Positions 1 to 8,149 of a stretch of DNA of 64,000 nt are shown here, in pieces. Each line of letters starts with the position of its first letter. Within the stretch, counting starts at the first letter, position 1. The position numbers and the translations under genes were made by a program. A model generated the notes under the pieces. The model was not told where the DNA came from and did not search any database. It saw only the letters and a program-made list of their open reading frames with translations. The stretch lies in contig NZ_JAEEGC010000004.1 in NCBI RefSeq assembly GCF_019207025.1, positions 1-64,000 of the forward strand, given 5' to 3'. This stretch comes from Clostridium thailandense (GTDB lineage Bacteria > Bacillota > Clostridia > Clostridiales > Clostridiaceae).

Positions 1-335
1 TAAGATAATCAGAGCAGAAAGTAGACTTATTCGGAGAGATATGTTACCAGAACTGAAAGCACATATAAAAAATTTTTTATCAATCTTAGCGAAGTATTTT
101 AGAAAATCTTAGAGCTCTTGATATGGTTAAAAGCCTAAATGGCTTTTAACGAGCGACTTATCAATGACAATTGATAAGTTGGTCTGTGCCTGAGGCACGA
201 GTTTATCAAGAGTTCTTAGATTTTCAAAATACTGAGCTTTAGATTGATTAAAATTTTTTATAGTGCCGAAGTCTGGTAACATAGCTCGCAGAATAAGTCT
301 ACTTTCTGCCGTACTTACCTAAGTGCGACAGCCCC
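1..335. repeat. Long fold-back repeat element (right part, cut by window start)
   Basis: The stretch folds on itself. The arm with AGACTTATTCGGAGAGATAT near base 28 is matched by the reverse complement near 285-300, and inner arms pair around a centre near 150-190. The right end reads GTGCGACAGCCCC (323-335), the reverse complement of the GGGGCTGTCGCAC end of other copies. A shorter copy with nearly the same arms lies at 36526-36680, so this copy carries about 180 extra internal bases that are themselves palindromic. No open reading frame or transposase is inside. It is probably a MITE-like or REP-like element; it also forms the 3' end of the neighbouring WYL gene. Confidence 0.75.
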
Positions 336-1276
336 TTAGAACTTGCTTTTTTATAAATTGCCAATGTATCTTCAAGTCTTCGGATGACTTCTAATCTAAT
401 ATTTTCTGGTTCTAGGCATTCACATTTATTACCAAAGTGAAGCAGAATGCTATACCAATAATCATCTTCTACAAATGGAAGGTAAGCTATAAATTTATTG
501 TTTTTGAAAGGCTCAACATTTTCTTTGCCACAAAATTCTATCATTAAATCCTTTATTGATTCATCAATAAGAAGTTTAATTCTAATAATTTCTCTACCTG
601 TCCATAGTGACTCTTGGATTGATTGATAATCAAACTCTCTTGAAGAAAATTTCTCATTAAGTAGTTCAAGTGATGACATATGGGATAGTCTAAAAATACT
701 AAAATCTTCCCTAGTAGTGCAGTACCCATGAAGAAACCAATTTGAATTTTTAAAGAATAATTTATAGGGTTCGATTTTTTTTTGACTCTTGTTACCTACA
801 CGATCAAAATAATTAAAAGATATAAATTTATTTTCACGAATAGCAATTTTGATTTTTTGAACATATAGTTTTGTTGTTTTATTTTCAAACCAAGAGGTAT
901 GATCAATATCAATTTGATTTGATTTTGATTCAATATCTTTAATTTGTTCTACTGGAACTAGACCTTTCACTTTTGCAATTGTATTAATAATTTCTTCACT
1001 TGGAAGGAGTGAATGAACACTCCCGAGTCCTATTAATAATTCCGTGATATCTGAAATTGTAAAAATCTTTTTTTCTATCTTATATTCTTCCATAATACTA
1101 ATACCGCCGTTAATACCAGGATAAGAAATAATCGGAATACCTGCTAAGTTTATTGTTTCTATATCTCTGTATATTGTTCGTGGTGTTACTTCAAACATCT
1201 CAGCAAGTTTTGTAGCACTGAGTTTTCTATGTTCAAGTAATACCATAATAATTGATATTAATCTGGCAATTTTCAA
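299..1276 (-). CDS. YafY-type HTH/WYL-domain transcriptional regulator
   Basis: One-component DNA-binding regulator of 325 aa. Residues 1-60 form a DeoR-like winged helix-turn-helix (KLSATKLAEMFEVTPRTIYR). A central WYL domain follows, with WFLHGYC standing for the WYL core, then a WCX-type C-terminal domain. WYL domains are known ligand sensors, often of nucleic acid or nucleotides; the ligand here is unknown. The last dozen or so residues (KGLSHLGKYGRK) and the stop codon are read from the end of the fold-back repeat, so the native C-terminus was probably replaced. The amidohydrolase gene at 1571 is divergent and could be its target. Confidence 0.85.
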   Translation of the reverse strand: MKIARLISIIMVLLEHRKLSATKLAEMFEVTPRTIYRDIETINLAGIPIISYPGINGGISIMEEYKIEKKIFTISDITELLIGLGSVHSLLPSEEIINTIAKVKGLVPVEQIKDIESKSNQIDIDHTSWFENKTTKLYVQKIKIAIRENKFISFNYFDRVGNKSQKKIEPYKLFFKNSNWFLHGYCTTREDFSIFRLSHMSSLELLNEKFSSREFDYQSIQESLWTGREIIRIKLLIDESIKDLMIEFCGKENVEPFKNNKFIAYLPFVEDDYWYSILLHFGNKCECLEPENIRLEVIRRLEDTLAIYKKASSKGLSHLGKYGRK

Positions 1277-1570
1277 TTATACCACCTCAAATAAGATATT
1301 TTTAATATCAATATAAAACCATGACATACTGTTGTCAAGGTTTTGTGTGTTATTATAAGCTTGACAAGATGATAATAAAAAATATTTAAATAGATGCTTA
1401 TGCTTACCAAATTCAGCAGGCATCTACGAATAATAATCTTAGAAGGAGGAATAGATTAATTCAGTAGCCATAAACTCAAAGGTAATTTTTTTATATTAGT
1501 TTAATTAGATGATTGCAAAAATTCGCAAATTACTAACTTATATTTAAGCAAAAAAGGAGAAATGTTATAC

Positions 1571-2563
1571 ATGGAAATAAAAACAATTGCTCTTGAAGAG
1601 CATTATGCTACCCCTGATTTTATGAAAGGCCCTGGTAAGAAAGAAGGGGATATGGTTCTGGCTGCAAATGGGGCTGCGCAAGTAAAACCAAATTTAATTG
1701 ATAAGTTATGTGATTTAGATAATATCAGAATCTCTGATATGGATACAGAAGGTGTTGATATACAAGTATTATCTCTAACTTCTCCTGGTACTGAACAGCT
1801 TGGTCCAGATGAAGCAATCGCACTATCACGTGAAACGAATGATTATCTTGCAGCAGCAATTAGAAAAAATCCTAAGCGATTTCTTGGACTTGCAACCTTA
1901 CCAACCTCAGCGCCTGATGCTGCAGTCGATGAGCTGGAGCGTATGGTCTTGAAACACGGATTCAAAGGAGCAGTAATTAACGGACATGTCGGTGGACACT
2001 ATCTAGACGATGAATTCTTTTGGCCAATACTTGAATGTGCAGAGAAACTTCGAGTTCCGATTTACTTGCATCCAACTCCACCACCACAATCAGTGATTGA
2101 CACATATTATACAGGAAATTTTTCATCTCAGGTAACGACTGCTTTATCAGCTTTTGCTTGGGGATGGCATATTGAAACAGCTGTAAATGCGCTTCGCCTC
2201 ATACTAAGCGGTGCATTGGATAGATATCCTAAACTTCAGATTGTAATTGGACATATGGGTGAAACTCTTCCGTTTATGATATCTAGGTTAGATCGCGGTT
2301 TACCAAAGGAAATGACAAAACTTAATCGATCCTTAAGTTCTTACCTCCGCGAGAACTTTTACTATACTTTTAGTGGCTTTAATTACACACAGACATTTCT
2401 TGACTTATTACTTCAGGTAGGTGTAGATAGAATTATGTTCTCAGCAGATTACCCATATGGATCAATGGCTGCAGCACGCACCTTCTTGGATCAGCTTCCA
2501 ATAAGTCCAGCAGATAAAGAGCGTATCGCACATGGCAATGCAGAACATCTCCTTAGATTGTAA
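1571..2563 (+). CDS. Amidohydrolase-2 family metal-dependent hydrolase/decarboxylase
   Basis: TIM-barrel amidohydrolase of the ACMSD/resorcylate-decarboxylase group (PF04909), 330 aa from this start. The N-terminus ALEEHY, the YLHPTP strand, the VIGHMGETLPF segment and the SADYPYG segment near the C-terminus match the conserved order of this family, in which His and Asp residues bind one divalent metal. Such enzymes decarboxylate or hydrolyse aromatic or cyclic acids; the substrate cannot be told here. I chose ATG 1571 because AAGGAGA (1554-1560) lies 10 bases upstream; the ATG at 1562 is only one base from it. It is a single gene divergent from the WYL regulator. Confidence 0.82.
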   Translation: MEIKTIALEEHYATPDFMKGPGKKEGDMVLAANGAAQVKPNLIDKLCDLDNIRISDMDTEGVDIQVLSLTSPGTEQLGPDEAIALSRETNDYLAAAIRKNPKRFLGLATLPTSAPDAAVDELERMVLKHGFKGAVINGHVGGHYLDDEFFWPILECAEKLRVPIYLHPTPPPQSVIDTYYTGNFSSQVTTALSAFAWGWHIETAVNALRLILSGALDRYPKLQIVIGHMGETLPFMISRLDRGLPKEMTKLNRSLSSYLRENFYYTFSGFNYTQTFLDLLLQVGVDRIMFSADYPYGSMAAARTFLDQLPISPADKERIAHGNAEHLLRL

Positions 2564-2707
2564 TTTGTAAAACTGAAAAGAAAAAAGTGAATATTGATGT
2601 GTGTTTTATGTTCCCTCAGACTAAGTTTGGGGGATTTTTGTTTATGGGAGTTTTCACTTCTGGTTATATTTGATACTTTGGATTTAGTGTTTGAACTTGA
2701 TTATAAA

Positions 2708-3859
2708 TTATTTAGTTCTATATGGTCTGAAGAAGGCTCTAATTTCTTCAGCTAGAAGTTCAGGTTCTTCCATGGCAGTAAAATGTCCTCCGCTAAGCAT
2801 TTTAGTAAAGCGGGTGATATTCAGATTGCGTTCAGCCCATTCTTTGGGTGGTAATAGTATATCAGCCGGGAAAAGAGCCATACCTGTTGGTACCTCTATA
2901 CGCCCCATTGGTGGCAAAGAATGTATGTTTTCATAATATATACGCGCTGATGATCCTATGGAATTTGTAACCCAATAAATCATTATATTAGTTAGTAATT
3001 CATCCTCGCTAAATCTTTGCTGTAAATCACCACCACAATCGCTCCATGCACGAAATTTTTCAATAATCCAAGCAGCCAAACCCACTGGTGAGTCAGAAAG
3101 TCCATATGCAAGAGTTTGTGGCTTTGTCGATTGAATAGACATATAACCTCCCTCATTGGCAATCCATAAAGAGGCACTTTTCTTGTATTGCAATTCTTCT
3201 TCTGAAAGTCCTACATTATCCTGCGAAGTCATGAGATCTCTAATAATACCGATATCAGTTAGATGGATTCCAATTAGAAGCTCTGGATGGTTTAACGCCA
3301 GATATCTTGTAACACCGGAACCAACATCCCCGCCTGCTGCAGCAAATTTACTATAGCCAAGTTTTTCAGTCATTAGTTTTGTCCAAAGCTCAGAAACACG
3401 ATAATTATTGACATCACTATGTTTAGGACGGCTAGAGAAGCCAAATCCGGGTAGTGAAGGGACAATTACGTCAAAAGAGTCTTCGAGATCGCCGCCGTGA
3501 TTGGCAGGATCAGTAAGAAGGGGAATAATCTTTTGGTAGCGTATGTAACTATCAGGCCATCCATGAGTAAGAATAATTGGTATAGGACTAGGCCCATTAC
3601 CACGCTCATGTACGAAGTGAATATCTATTCCATCCACGTTACAGCGAAACTGAGAAAAGCGGTTTAACTCAGTTTCTTGTGCACGCCAGTCAAATTGTTC
3701 CCGCCAATACGAAGCCAGCAATTGCAAATAATTTATATCAGTACCTCGTTTCCAAGTTGAGCCTTCTAACTGATCAGGCCAGCGGACATGTTCTAGCCTG
3801 TATTTTAAATCATCAAGTACTTCATCAGACACTTGGATATTGAAACGTTCAATAGACAT
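2708..3859 (-). CDS. Epoxide hydrolase-like alpha/beta hydrolase with EHN domain
   Basis: 383-aa microsomal-type epoxide hydrolase homologue. An EHN domain occupies about residues 1-110 (start MSIERFNIQVSDEVLDDLKY), followed by the alpha/beta-hydrolase core. HGWPDSY (99-105) supplies the oxyanion hole, GGDVGSG contains the expected nucleophile Asp178, and GGHFTAMEEP near the C-terminus carries the catalytic His. These enzymes add water to epoxides through an Asp-ester intermediate. A good ribosome site (AAAGGAGAAC) precedes the start. Base composition is richer in G+C than the neighbours, which hints at acquisition. The divergent AraC gene at 4006 is the likely regulator. Confidence 0.88.
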   Translation of the reverse strand: MSIERFNIQVSDEVLDDLKYRLEHVRWPDQLEGSTWKRGTDINYLQLLASYWREQFDWRAQETELNRFSQFRCNVDGIDIHFVHERGNGPSPIPIILTHGWPDSYIRYQKIIPLLTDPANHGGDLEDSFDVIVPSLPGFGFSSRPKHSDVNNYRVSELWTKLMTEKLGYSKFAAAGGDVGSGVTRYLALNHPELLIGIHLTDIGIIRDLMTSQDNVGLSEEELQYKKSASLWIANEGGYMSIQSTKPQTLAYGLSDSPVGLAAWIIEKFRAWSDCGGDLQQRFSEDELLTNIMIYWVTNSIGSSARIYYENIHSLPPMGRIEVPTGMALFPADILLPPKEWAERNLNITRFTKMLSGGHFTAMEEPELLAEEIRAFFRPYRTK

Positions 3860-3931
3860 AATGGTTCTCCTTTCAATAAGTTATAGCAAAATTTGTTAAC
3901 CATAACTTTTCTTCAGTAATTATTAACAGTA

Positions 3932-3952
3932 TATCATTTAAAAATTATGATA
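3932..3952. promoter_or_regulatory. Inverted repeat between epoxide hydrolase and AraC genes
   Basis: TATCAT (3932-3937) and ATGATA (3947-3952) are perfect 6-bp arms around an A/T spacer, in the divergent promoter region. TACAAT just downstream (3951-3956) could be the -10 box of the AraC gene. Operator function is inferred from position. Confidence 0.35.
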
Positions 3953-4005
3953 CAATGTTATAAATGAAGCTTTAAACTATACTATTTGTTAATGGAGGAA
4001 TATTT

Positions 4006-4656
4006 ATGTCCCAGGTGGACCGTCATAAGAATAGAATTGTATATATTGAATTTATTGCAGATGAAAGTTTTAGTAATCTCCCATATAAAGAGAGATTCAC
4101 TATAATTTTTGTTACAAGTGGAAGTATGAATTTACAGCTGAATGACTATCCTATAAAAGTTGTTGCTCCAAGTATTCTTTGTTTGTCTATGGAGGATACC
4201 ATACAAGTTTCCGAAAAGCAAAATATATCTGCACAGAGCGATTCGCTTTGGGTGTGTAGAATAAAAAAGTATCTAATACAAATATTGGGATTGCTTGAAG
4301 AAATAAATCACCATATAGAGCAATCACCTGTTGGTTTAGTTTTGGAATACATGTATACAAATTATTCTGATAAAATAAGCTTAGAAGACTTAACAAGATG
4401 TGCTCATTTGAATCGTGTATCACTAAATAAAATGTTTCAGGATTTATGTGGATGTACAGCGATGGGATACTTGTTGTCATATCGTTTGAAAGTTGCAGAG
4501 AATCTTCTTACGCATACAGGTATGAGCTTGAACGAAATTGCACGTGCTGCTGGATTTGAGTATGATACGTACTTTATAAAACAATTTACTGTCAAAAGGG
4601 GCATGACTCCAACGGAATTTCGAAATACCTCCCGTGAGTTTGCATATTGCCAATAA
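4006..4656 (+). CDS. AraC family transcriptional regulator
   Basis: 216-aa one-component regulator. The C-terminal ~100 residues hold two helix-turn-helix motifs: the first around ISLEDLTRCAHLNRVSLNKM and the second ending in the family signature around AARAAGFEYDTYFIKQF.. GMTPTEFR. The N-terminal ~100 residues form a short cupin-like sensor domain, so the protein is shorter than the common 280-300 aa form. GGAGGA sits 8 bases before the ATG. It is divergent from the epoxide hydrolase gene and probably controls it. Confidence 0.87.
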   Translation: MSQVDRHKNRIVYIEFIADESFSNLPYKERFTIIFVTSGSMNLQLNDYPIKVVAPSILCLSMEDTIQVSEKQNISAQSDSLWVCRIKKYLIQILGLLEEINHHIEQSPVGLVLEYMYTNYSDKISLEDLTRCAHLNRVSLNKMFQDLCGCTAMGYLLSYRLKVAENLLTHTGMSLNEIARAAGFEYDTYFIKQFTVKRGMTPTEFRNTSREFAYCQ

Positions 4657-4803
4657 AAATCAAAGTATCTGAGGTACAATCACCATTGAAGTATTCATTT
4701 TATACTGTCAAGCAGATTTATTTAATAGGGTCAGGAATATAATATATTTTAAAATCATATCTTATTTTTTATAAAAAATATAATTGAGAAAGAGGTATAA
4801 AGC

Positions 4804-5214
4804 ATGATAAAACCAATTGTAAAAGATATATTGTTTTTAGGGCAAAAATCAAAAGAGGCAACTAAAAATGATATAGTAGTAATTGATGACTTAATAGATA
4901 CATTAAGAGCAAACTTAGAACATTGTGTTGGATTGGCGGGTAATATGATTGGAGTAAAAAAGCGTATATTGGTATTTACTGTAGGCAACCTTATTGTGCC
5001 TATGATAAATCCAGTTATATTAAAGAAAGAAAAGCTTTATGAAACAAAAGAGAGTTGTTTATCTTTAATTGGCTTTAGAAAAACAAAGAGATATGAAATG
5101 ATAGAGGTGGAATATCTTGATAGAGATTTTAAGAAGCAAAAGCAAGTGTTTACTGGATTTACAGCACAAATAATTCAACATGAAATGGATCATTTTGAAG
5201 GTATAATAATCTAG
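4804..5214 (+). CDS. Peptide deformylase-like metalloprotein
   Basis: 136-aa member of the peptide deformylase family, which removes formyl from N-terminal Met using a metal bound by one Cys and two His. Motif 2 is ESCLS (Cys85) and motif 3 is HEMDH (His126, Glu127, His130), so the metal site is intact. Motif 1 reads CVGLAGNMIG (41-50) where canonical enzymes have GxGLAAxQ, so the conserved Gln is Met. It is short and resembles the secondary Def-like paralogues of clostridia rather than the housekeeping enzyme; activity on formyl-Met is uncertain. AAAGAGG provides the ribosome site. Confidence 0.75.
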   Translation: MIKPIVKDILFLGQKSKEATKNDIVVIDDLIDTLRANLEHCVGLAGNMIGVKKRILVFTVGNLIVPMINPVILKKEKLYETKESCLSLIGFRKTKRYEMIEVEYLDRDFKKQKQVFTGFTAQIIQHEMDHFEGIII

Positions 5215-5215
5215 A

Positions 5216-5539
5216 TACGTACCATTTGAACATCAATCAGGACTAACCTTTGTGAGTCCAGCAGTAAATAAAGGAATCTATGAAAAATTCCTATACGATG
5301 ATCTAAAACAAAAGGGCATTTCAATAAAATTTGTAATTGCGGACATAGATGAAATTGAAAACCATGCTGCAAAAGGCATCAACGATGAAAATCTGCGATT
5401 TTTCCTTGGAAAAGAGGCCTTGAAAATAGGAGAGTACCTGTTAGAAGCAGGAGAAACAAAAGCTGATGTGATTTTTGACATAAAAGGAAGTTTGTGGTAT
5501 TCGCTTAGAAGTGAGAAACTTATACTGGCTTTCTACTAA
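5216..5539 (+). pseudogene. Unrecognised gene fragment without a proper start
   Basis: An open frame continues upstream of the first usable start (GTG 5252) back to 5216, reading YVPFEHQSGLTFVSP, with no start codon or ribosome site in the right place. The remaining ~107 residues look like genuine protein (IKFVIADIDEIENH then GINDENLRFFLG) but I do not recognise the family. It probably is the C-terminal remnant of a lost gene. It follows the deformylase-like gene by one base in the same direction. Confidence 0.4.
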
Positions 5540-5720
5540 ATAAGAACAAGAAAAAGAATATGATATGATAGGTAAAATAGATTTAGAGTTAAATCTAAAA
5601 TTGTTTTGCGCCCCCTCTATAAAAACAACCCTCTTAAACCTAAAGGGGGTCTTGGGGGGGGCTAATCTCAATATTTCTGCGATTTAGTAGCATTATAAGT
5701 AGTTTAATAATTTAAATTTG

Positions 5721-6545
5721 TTACATATAATGCTTTTTTAAATCTGGGTAGAGGGAAAATTTCTTGCGCAAATTAATAAGATTTTTGCCAAAACTTTCTT
5801 CTAATAGTTCTCTATGTTCTTTCATGATTTCCAGTATATACAAATCATGAATTATAACTTCTGTAATAGGCATGACCAATCCCTGATGCATTGTCCACGC
5901 TGCTCTACTATCCTTGTCAAGTGATACAATACCTGCTACAACTTCTGAATTATCAGCACTAAATACAATCCAACGGCCACCGTACTCATCTGTAATTTCA
6001 CTGTTCATATCATGTAAGTAAATATTGCCAAAATCAGATTCTATTTCTCCATAAGCAATAATAGTAATTAAGACACCTTTATCTGCAGCTTTTCTTAGTT
6101 CGGATTCAAACTCTTTAAACTCTTCTTTCCAAACTTCTATAAGGATTCTGTGTTTTGCTAAAAGTATACATTCCTTTACTTTATCCAATATTTCATTGCG
6201 ACCGGTAATATTCCAGATATTCTCACGGTTCTTTGCAGAATTACTAAAATTTTTTAAAGATTCTTCTGCAAGTTGAAAATTTTCCTCAGCTTTTATTCGA
6301 CGAGTTCTAATTAGTTCTTTTGCTGGAATAGGCGTATACTGTTGTGTGTTTCCGGGGCTAACCAGAATATCTCCACGTGTAACAAGGCTGTCTAAAACTT
6401 CATATATTTTCGAACGCGGTACACCAGAATTTTTTGCTACTGCATAGCCTGTAAGCGGAGATTCTTCTAATAAGGCAAGATATGCCTTAGCTTCATATTC
6501 TGTAAAATTCAGATTTTTTAATATTTCTAAAATATTTTCTTTCAT
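5721..6545 (-). CDS. TrmB family transcriptional regulator
   Basis: 274-aa regulator. Residues 1-75 are a TrmB winged helix-turn-helix (NFTEYEAKAYLALLEESPLTG then SGVPRSKIYEVLDSLVTRG); the C-terminal part is the phospholipase-D-like ligand-binding domain (GRNEILDKVKECILLAKHRI). TrmB proteins typically sense sugars or small metabolites. It is divergent from the DUF2000 gene at 6711, and the intervening 165 bases contain a near-perfect 10-bp inverted repeat (6563-6585) that should be its operator. Confidence 0.85.
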   Translation of the reverse strand: MKENILEILKNLNFTEYEAKAYLALLEESPLTGYAVAKNSGVPRSKIYEVLDSLVTRGDILVSPGNTQQYTPIPAKELIRTRRIKAEENFQLAEESLKNFSNSAKNRENIWNITGRNEILDKVKECILLAKHRILIEVWKEEFKEFESELRKAADKGVLITIIAYGEIESDFGNIYLHDMNSEITDEYGGRWIVFSADNSEVVAGIVSLDKDSRAAWTMHQGLVMPITEVIIHDLYILEIMKEHRELLEESFGKNLINLRKKFSLYPDLKKHYM

Positions 6546-6562
6546 AAATCCTCCAACGATAA

Positions 6563-6585
6563 TTAGTTGCTACTTTAGTAACTAA
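6563..6585. promoter_or_regulatory. Probable TrmB operator (inverted repeat)
   Basis: TTAGTTGCTA (6563-6572) and TAGTAACTAA (6576-6585) are 10-bp arms with one mismatch and a 3-base spacer. A half-site TAGTCACTAA recurs at 6655-6664, close to the DUF2000 start. TTGACA at 6603-6608 may be the -35 box of the DUF2000 promoter, lying between the two sites. Confidence 0.5.
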
Positions 6586-6710
6586 TATTATAGCTAAATC
6601 TCTTGACATATGCAAGCAAAGCTGATAATATTCTAATTATAGTAGATACAATAGTAGTCACTAATTTAAAAAATATTATTTGAGGCTCTATTCGGAAAGG
6701 AGAAAATTGA

Positions 6711-7157
6711 ATGTATAACGAAAATAATGAATTCTTGACGGTTTTAGATGAAATTCCAACACGCTGTACTATTATAATGGACAGTGCTTTATCGGGTGGC
6801 TTACTTGCTAATGCAATTGCTGTTATTTCCCTCACAGCAGGTAAACGTCATCCTGTACTTCTTGGAGCAGATCTTGTGGATGCATCTGGTGAAACACATC
6901 CAGGACTCATTCCAACAGGTATACCAATGCTTTGCACCGATGGGGACAGTCTAAAAGAATTGAGAATTAAGGCAAAAGAAAAAGGCTGTGATGTGGTTGA
7001 TTTTAGTGTAGAGGGTCAAAAAACAAAGAACTACCAGGAATATTTAGAGGTGACTTGCAGCATTCCTGCAGAACAAATGCAATATCTCGGCATTGCATTG
7101 ATTGGTTCCAGGAATGTTATCAATAAATTAACAAAAAATTGTGAAATGATTAAATAG
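6711..7157 (+). CDS. DUF2000 family protein
   Basis: 148-aa protein matching DUF2000 (PF09391), a family with a peptidyl-tRNA hydrolase-like fold and no settled function. The sequence LANAIAVISLTAGKRHPVLLGADLVDASG is characteristic. GGAAAGGAG precedes the ATG. It is transcribed away from the TrmB gene and is probably the TrmB target. No catalytic claim can be made from the sequence. Confidence 0.78.
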   Translation: MYNENNEFLTVLDEIPTRCTIIMDSALSGGLLANAIAVISLTAGKRHPVLLGADLVDASGETHPGLIPTGIPMLCTDGDSLKELRIKAKEKGCDVVDFSVEGQKTKNYQEYLEVTCSIPAEQMQYLGIALIGSRNVINKLTKNCEMIK

Positions 7158-7270
7158 GGGGATATGCTTCAGTATCTAAGGAGTTAGAAGATAAAATAAC
7201 CTCAAAGGGCATTAAAGTTACGCGACTTCAAGGGGAGGACAGATATGAACAGCTTAGCAGCAGAAAGTTG
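7157..7270 (+). pseudogene. Fragment of a cell-wall-binding repeat 2 protein
   Basis: Reading from 7157 gives GGYASVSKELEDKITSKG then IKVTRLQGEDRYE, which is the junction of two cell-wall-binding-repeat-2 units (as in the intact proteins at 21130 and 26054: GGTGVISSSIENQLKELG.. RLAGEDRFET). There is no start codon, the frame breaks down after about 38 codons, and no signal peptide exists. It is a relic of a surface protein gene. Confidence 0.6.
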
Positions 7271-7358
7271 ACTGTAGAAAGTCATATGTCCTATTATAAT
7301 ATTAGATTTTGTGCTAATATGTTGTTTGTATATTTATTTGTGGAGGGATAAAAAACAA

Positions 7359-7922
7359 ATGAAAAAGCTTTTTCTTGATTTTGATTGTACTATCGCTGAT
7401 TCAGTAAAAACATATTGTAATGTATACAATTCTATTTATAAAGATCAAGATGGATTCAAAGTGGCTGATCACAATAAAGTTAACAGGTATGATTTAAAGG
7501 ATCAATGTCATTTGGTAGACCATCAAGAGACTATTTTTTCAAACGAAGAATTTTTTAAACATCTTGAATTCATGCCTGATGCTTTAAATGTGATTGAAAG
7601 GCTTGGAAGTAAATATGAATTGATAATCTGCTCTATAGGAACTTTAGATAACATTTCATATAAAGCTAAATGGATTAAAAATAATCTGTCTTGCATAAAG
7701 AATGTTATTTTAATTACTGCCGCTGTGGGCACTAATGGTATAAAAACGGACAAGAGTAGTATTAATATGAAAGAATCAATATTTATTGATGATCATTCAG
7801 ATAATCTTTTAAGCACTAATGCTGAACATAAAATATGTTTTGGCAAGAAATATGCTTGGAATAAGAGTTGGACAGGACAAAGGTGTTTCAGCTGGAAAGA
7901 AGTTGAAAAGTTATTGCTATAA
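7359..7922 (+). CDS. HAD family 5'(3')-deoxyribonucleotidase-like phosphatase
   Basis: 187 aa from this start. LFLDFDCTIADS holds the HAD motif I with Asp7 (nucleophile) and Asp9; ICSIGT is motif II; FIDDHSDN is the acidic motif IV. The layout fits the NT5C type (PF06941), which dephosphorylates deoxynucleoside monophosphates and is common in phages and clostridia. ATG 7359 is preferred over 7311 because GGAGGG (7342-7347) precedes it and the family begins at this LFLDFD strand. A strong hairpin terminator follows at 7944. Confidence 0.75.
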   Translation: MKKLFLDFDCTIADSVKTYCNVYNSIYKDQDGFKVADHNKVNRYDLKDQCHLVDHQETIFSNEEFFKHLEFMPDALNVIERLGSKYELIICSIGTLDNISYKAKWIKNNLSCIKNVILITAAVGTNGIKTDKSSINMKESIFIDDHSDNLLSTNAEHKICFGKKYAWNKSWTGQRCFSWKEVEKLLL

Positions 7923-7943
7923 TTCTGCAAAAGCATTTTATTT

Positions 7944-7980
7944 AAAGAGGTAATTACTAAAAAGTAACTACCTCTTTTAT
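7944..7980 (+). terminator. Rho-independent terminator
   Basis: AAAGAGGTAATTAC pairs with GTAACTACCTCTTT around a short A-rich loop and is followed by TATTTTG, directly after the nucleotidase gene. Confidence 0.75.
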
Positions 7981-8051
7981 TTTGAATAAGTATAATATAC
8001 CAAGTCAACTTTTTCTTGGATTATATCTGAGATTTCAAATTCAGTTAAAAG

Positions 8052-8083
8052 TATTTGTATCATATTTGTATCGTATTTGTAAA
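8052..8083 (+). promoter_or_regulatory. Three 11-bp direct repeats upstream of two-component operon
   Basis: TATTTGTATC at 8052, TATTTGTATC at 8063 and TATTTGTAAA at 8074 are spaced exactly 11 bp, one helical turn, as in sites for OmpR/PhoB regulators. They lie 67 bases before the response regulator gene; TATAAT near 8133 may be the -10 box. Autoregulation is the natural reading. Confidence 0.6.
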
Positions 8084-8149
8084 ATCTATGTATCAAAGCT
8101 TTATTTAAGTATGATGTAAGTTATAATAAGGTGAAAAGGAGGGTGAAAT

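Noticed and set aside
1277-1561. Possible small gene between the WYL and amidohydrolase genes (GGAGGAATAG near 1444)
   Set aside because: The ribosome-like motif is not followed by a start with a useful open frame.
2691-2936. Plus-strand ORF of 81 codons
   Set aside because: It lies inside the epoxide hydrolase gene on the other strand, has no ribosome site and no protein-like content.
5595-5665. C- and G-run segment (GCCCCCTC ... GGGGGGGGC) after the 5216 fragment
   Set aside because: It could be a hairpin or scar, but arms pair poorly and the surrounding bases show no repeat partner elsewhere in the window.
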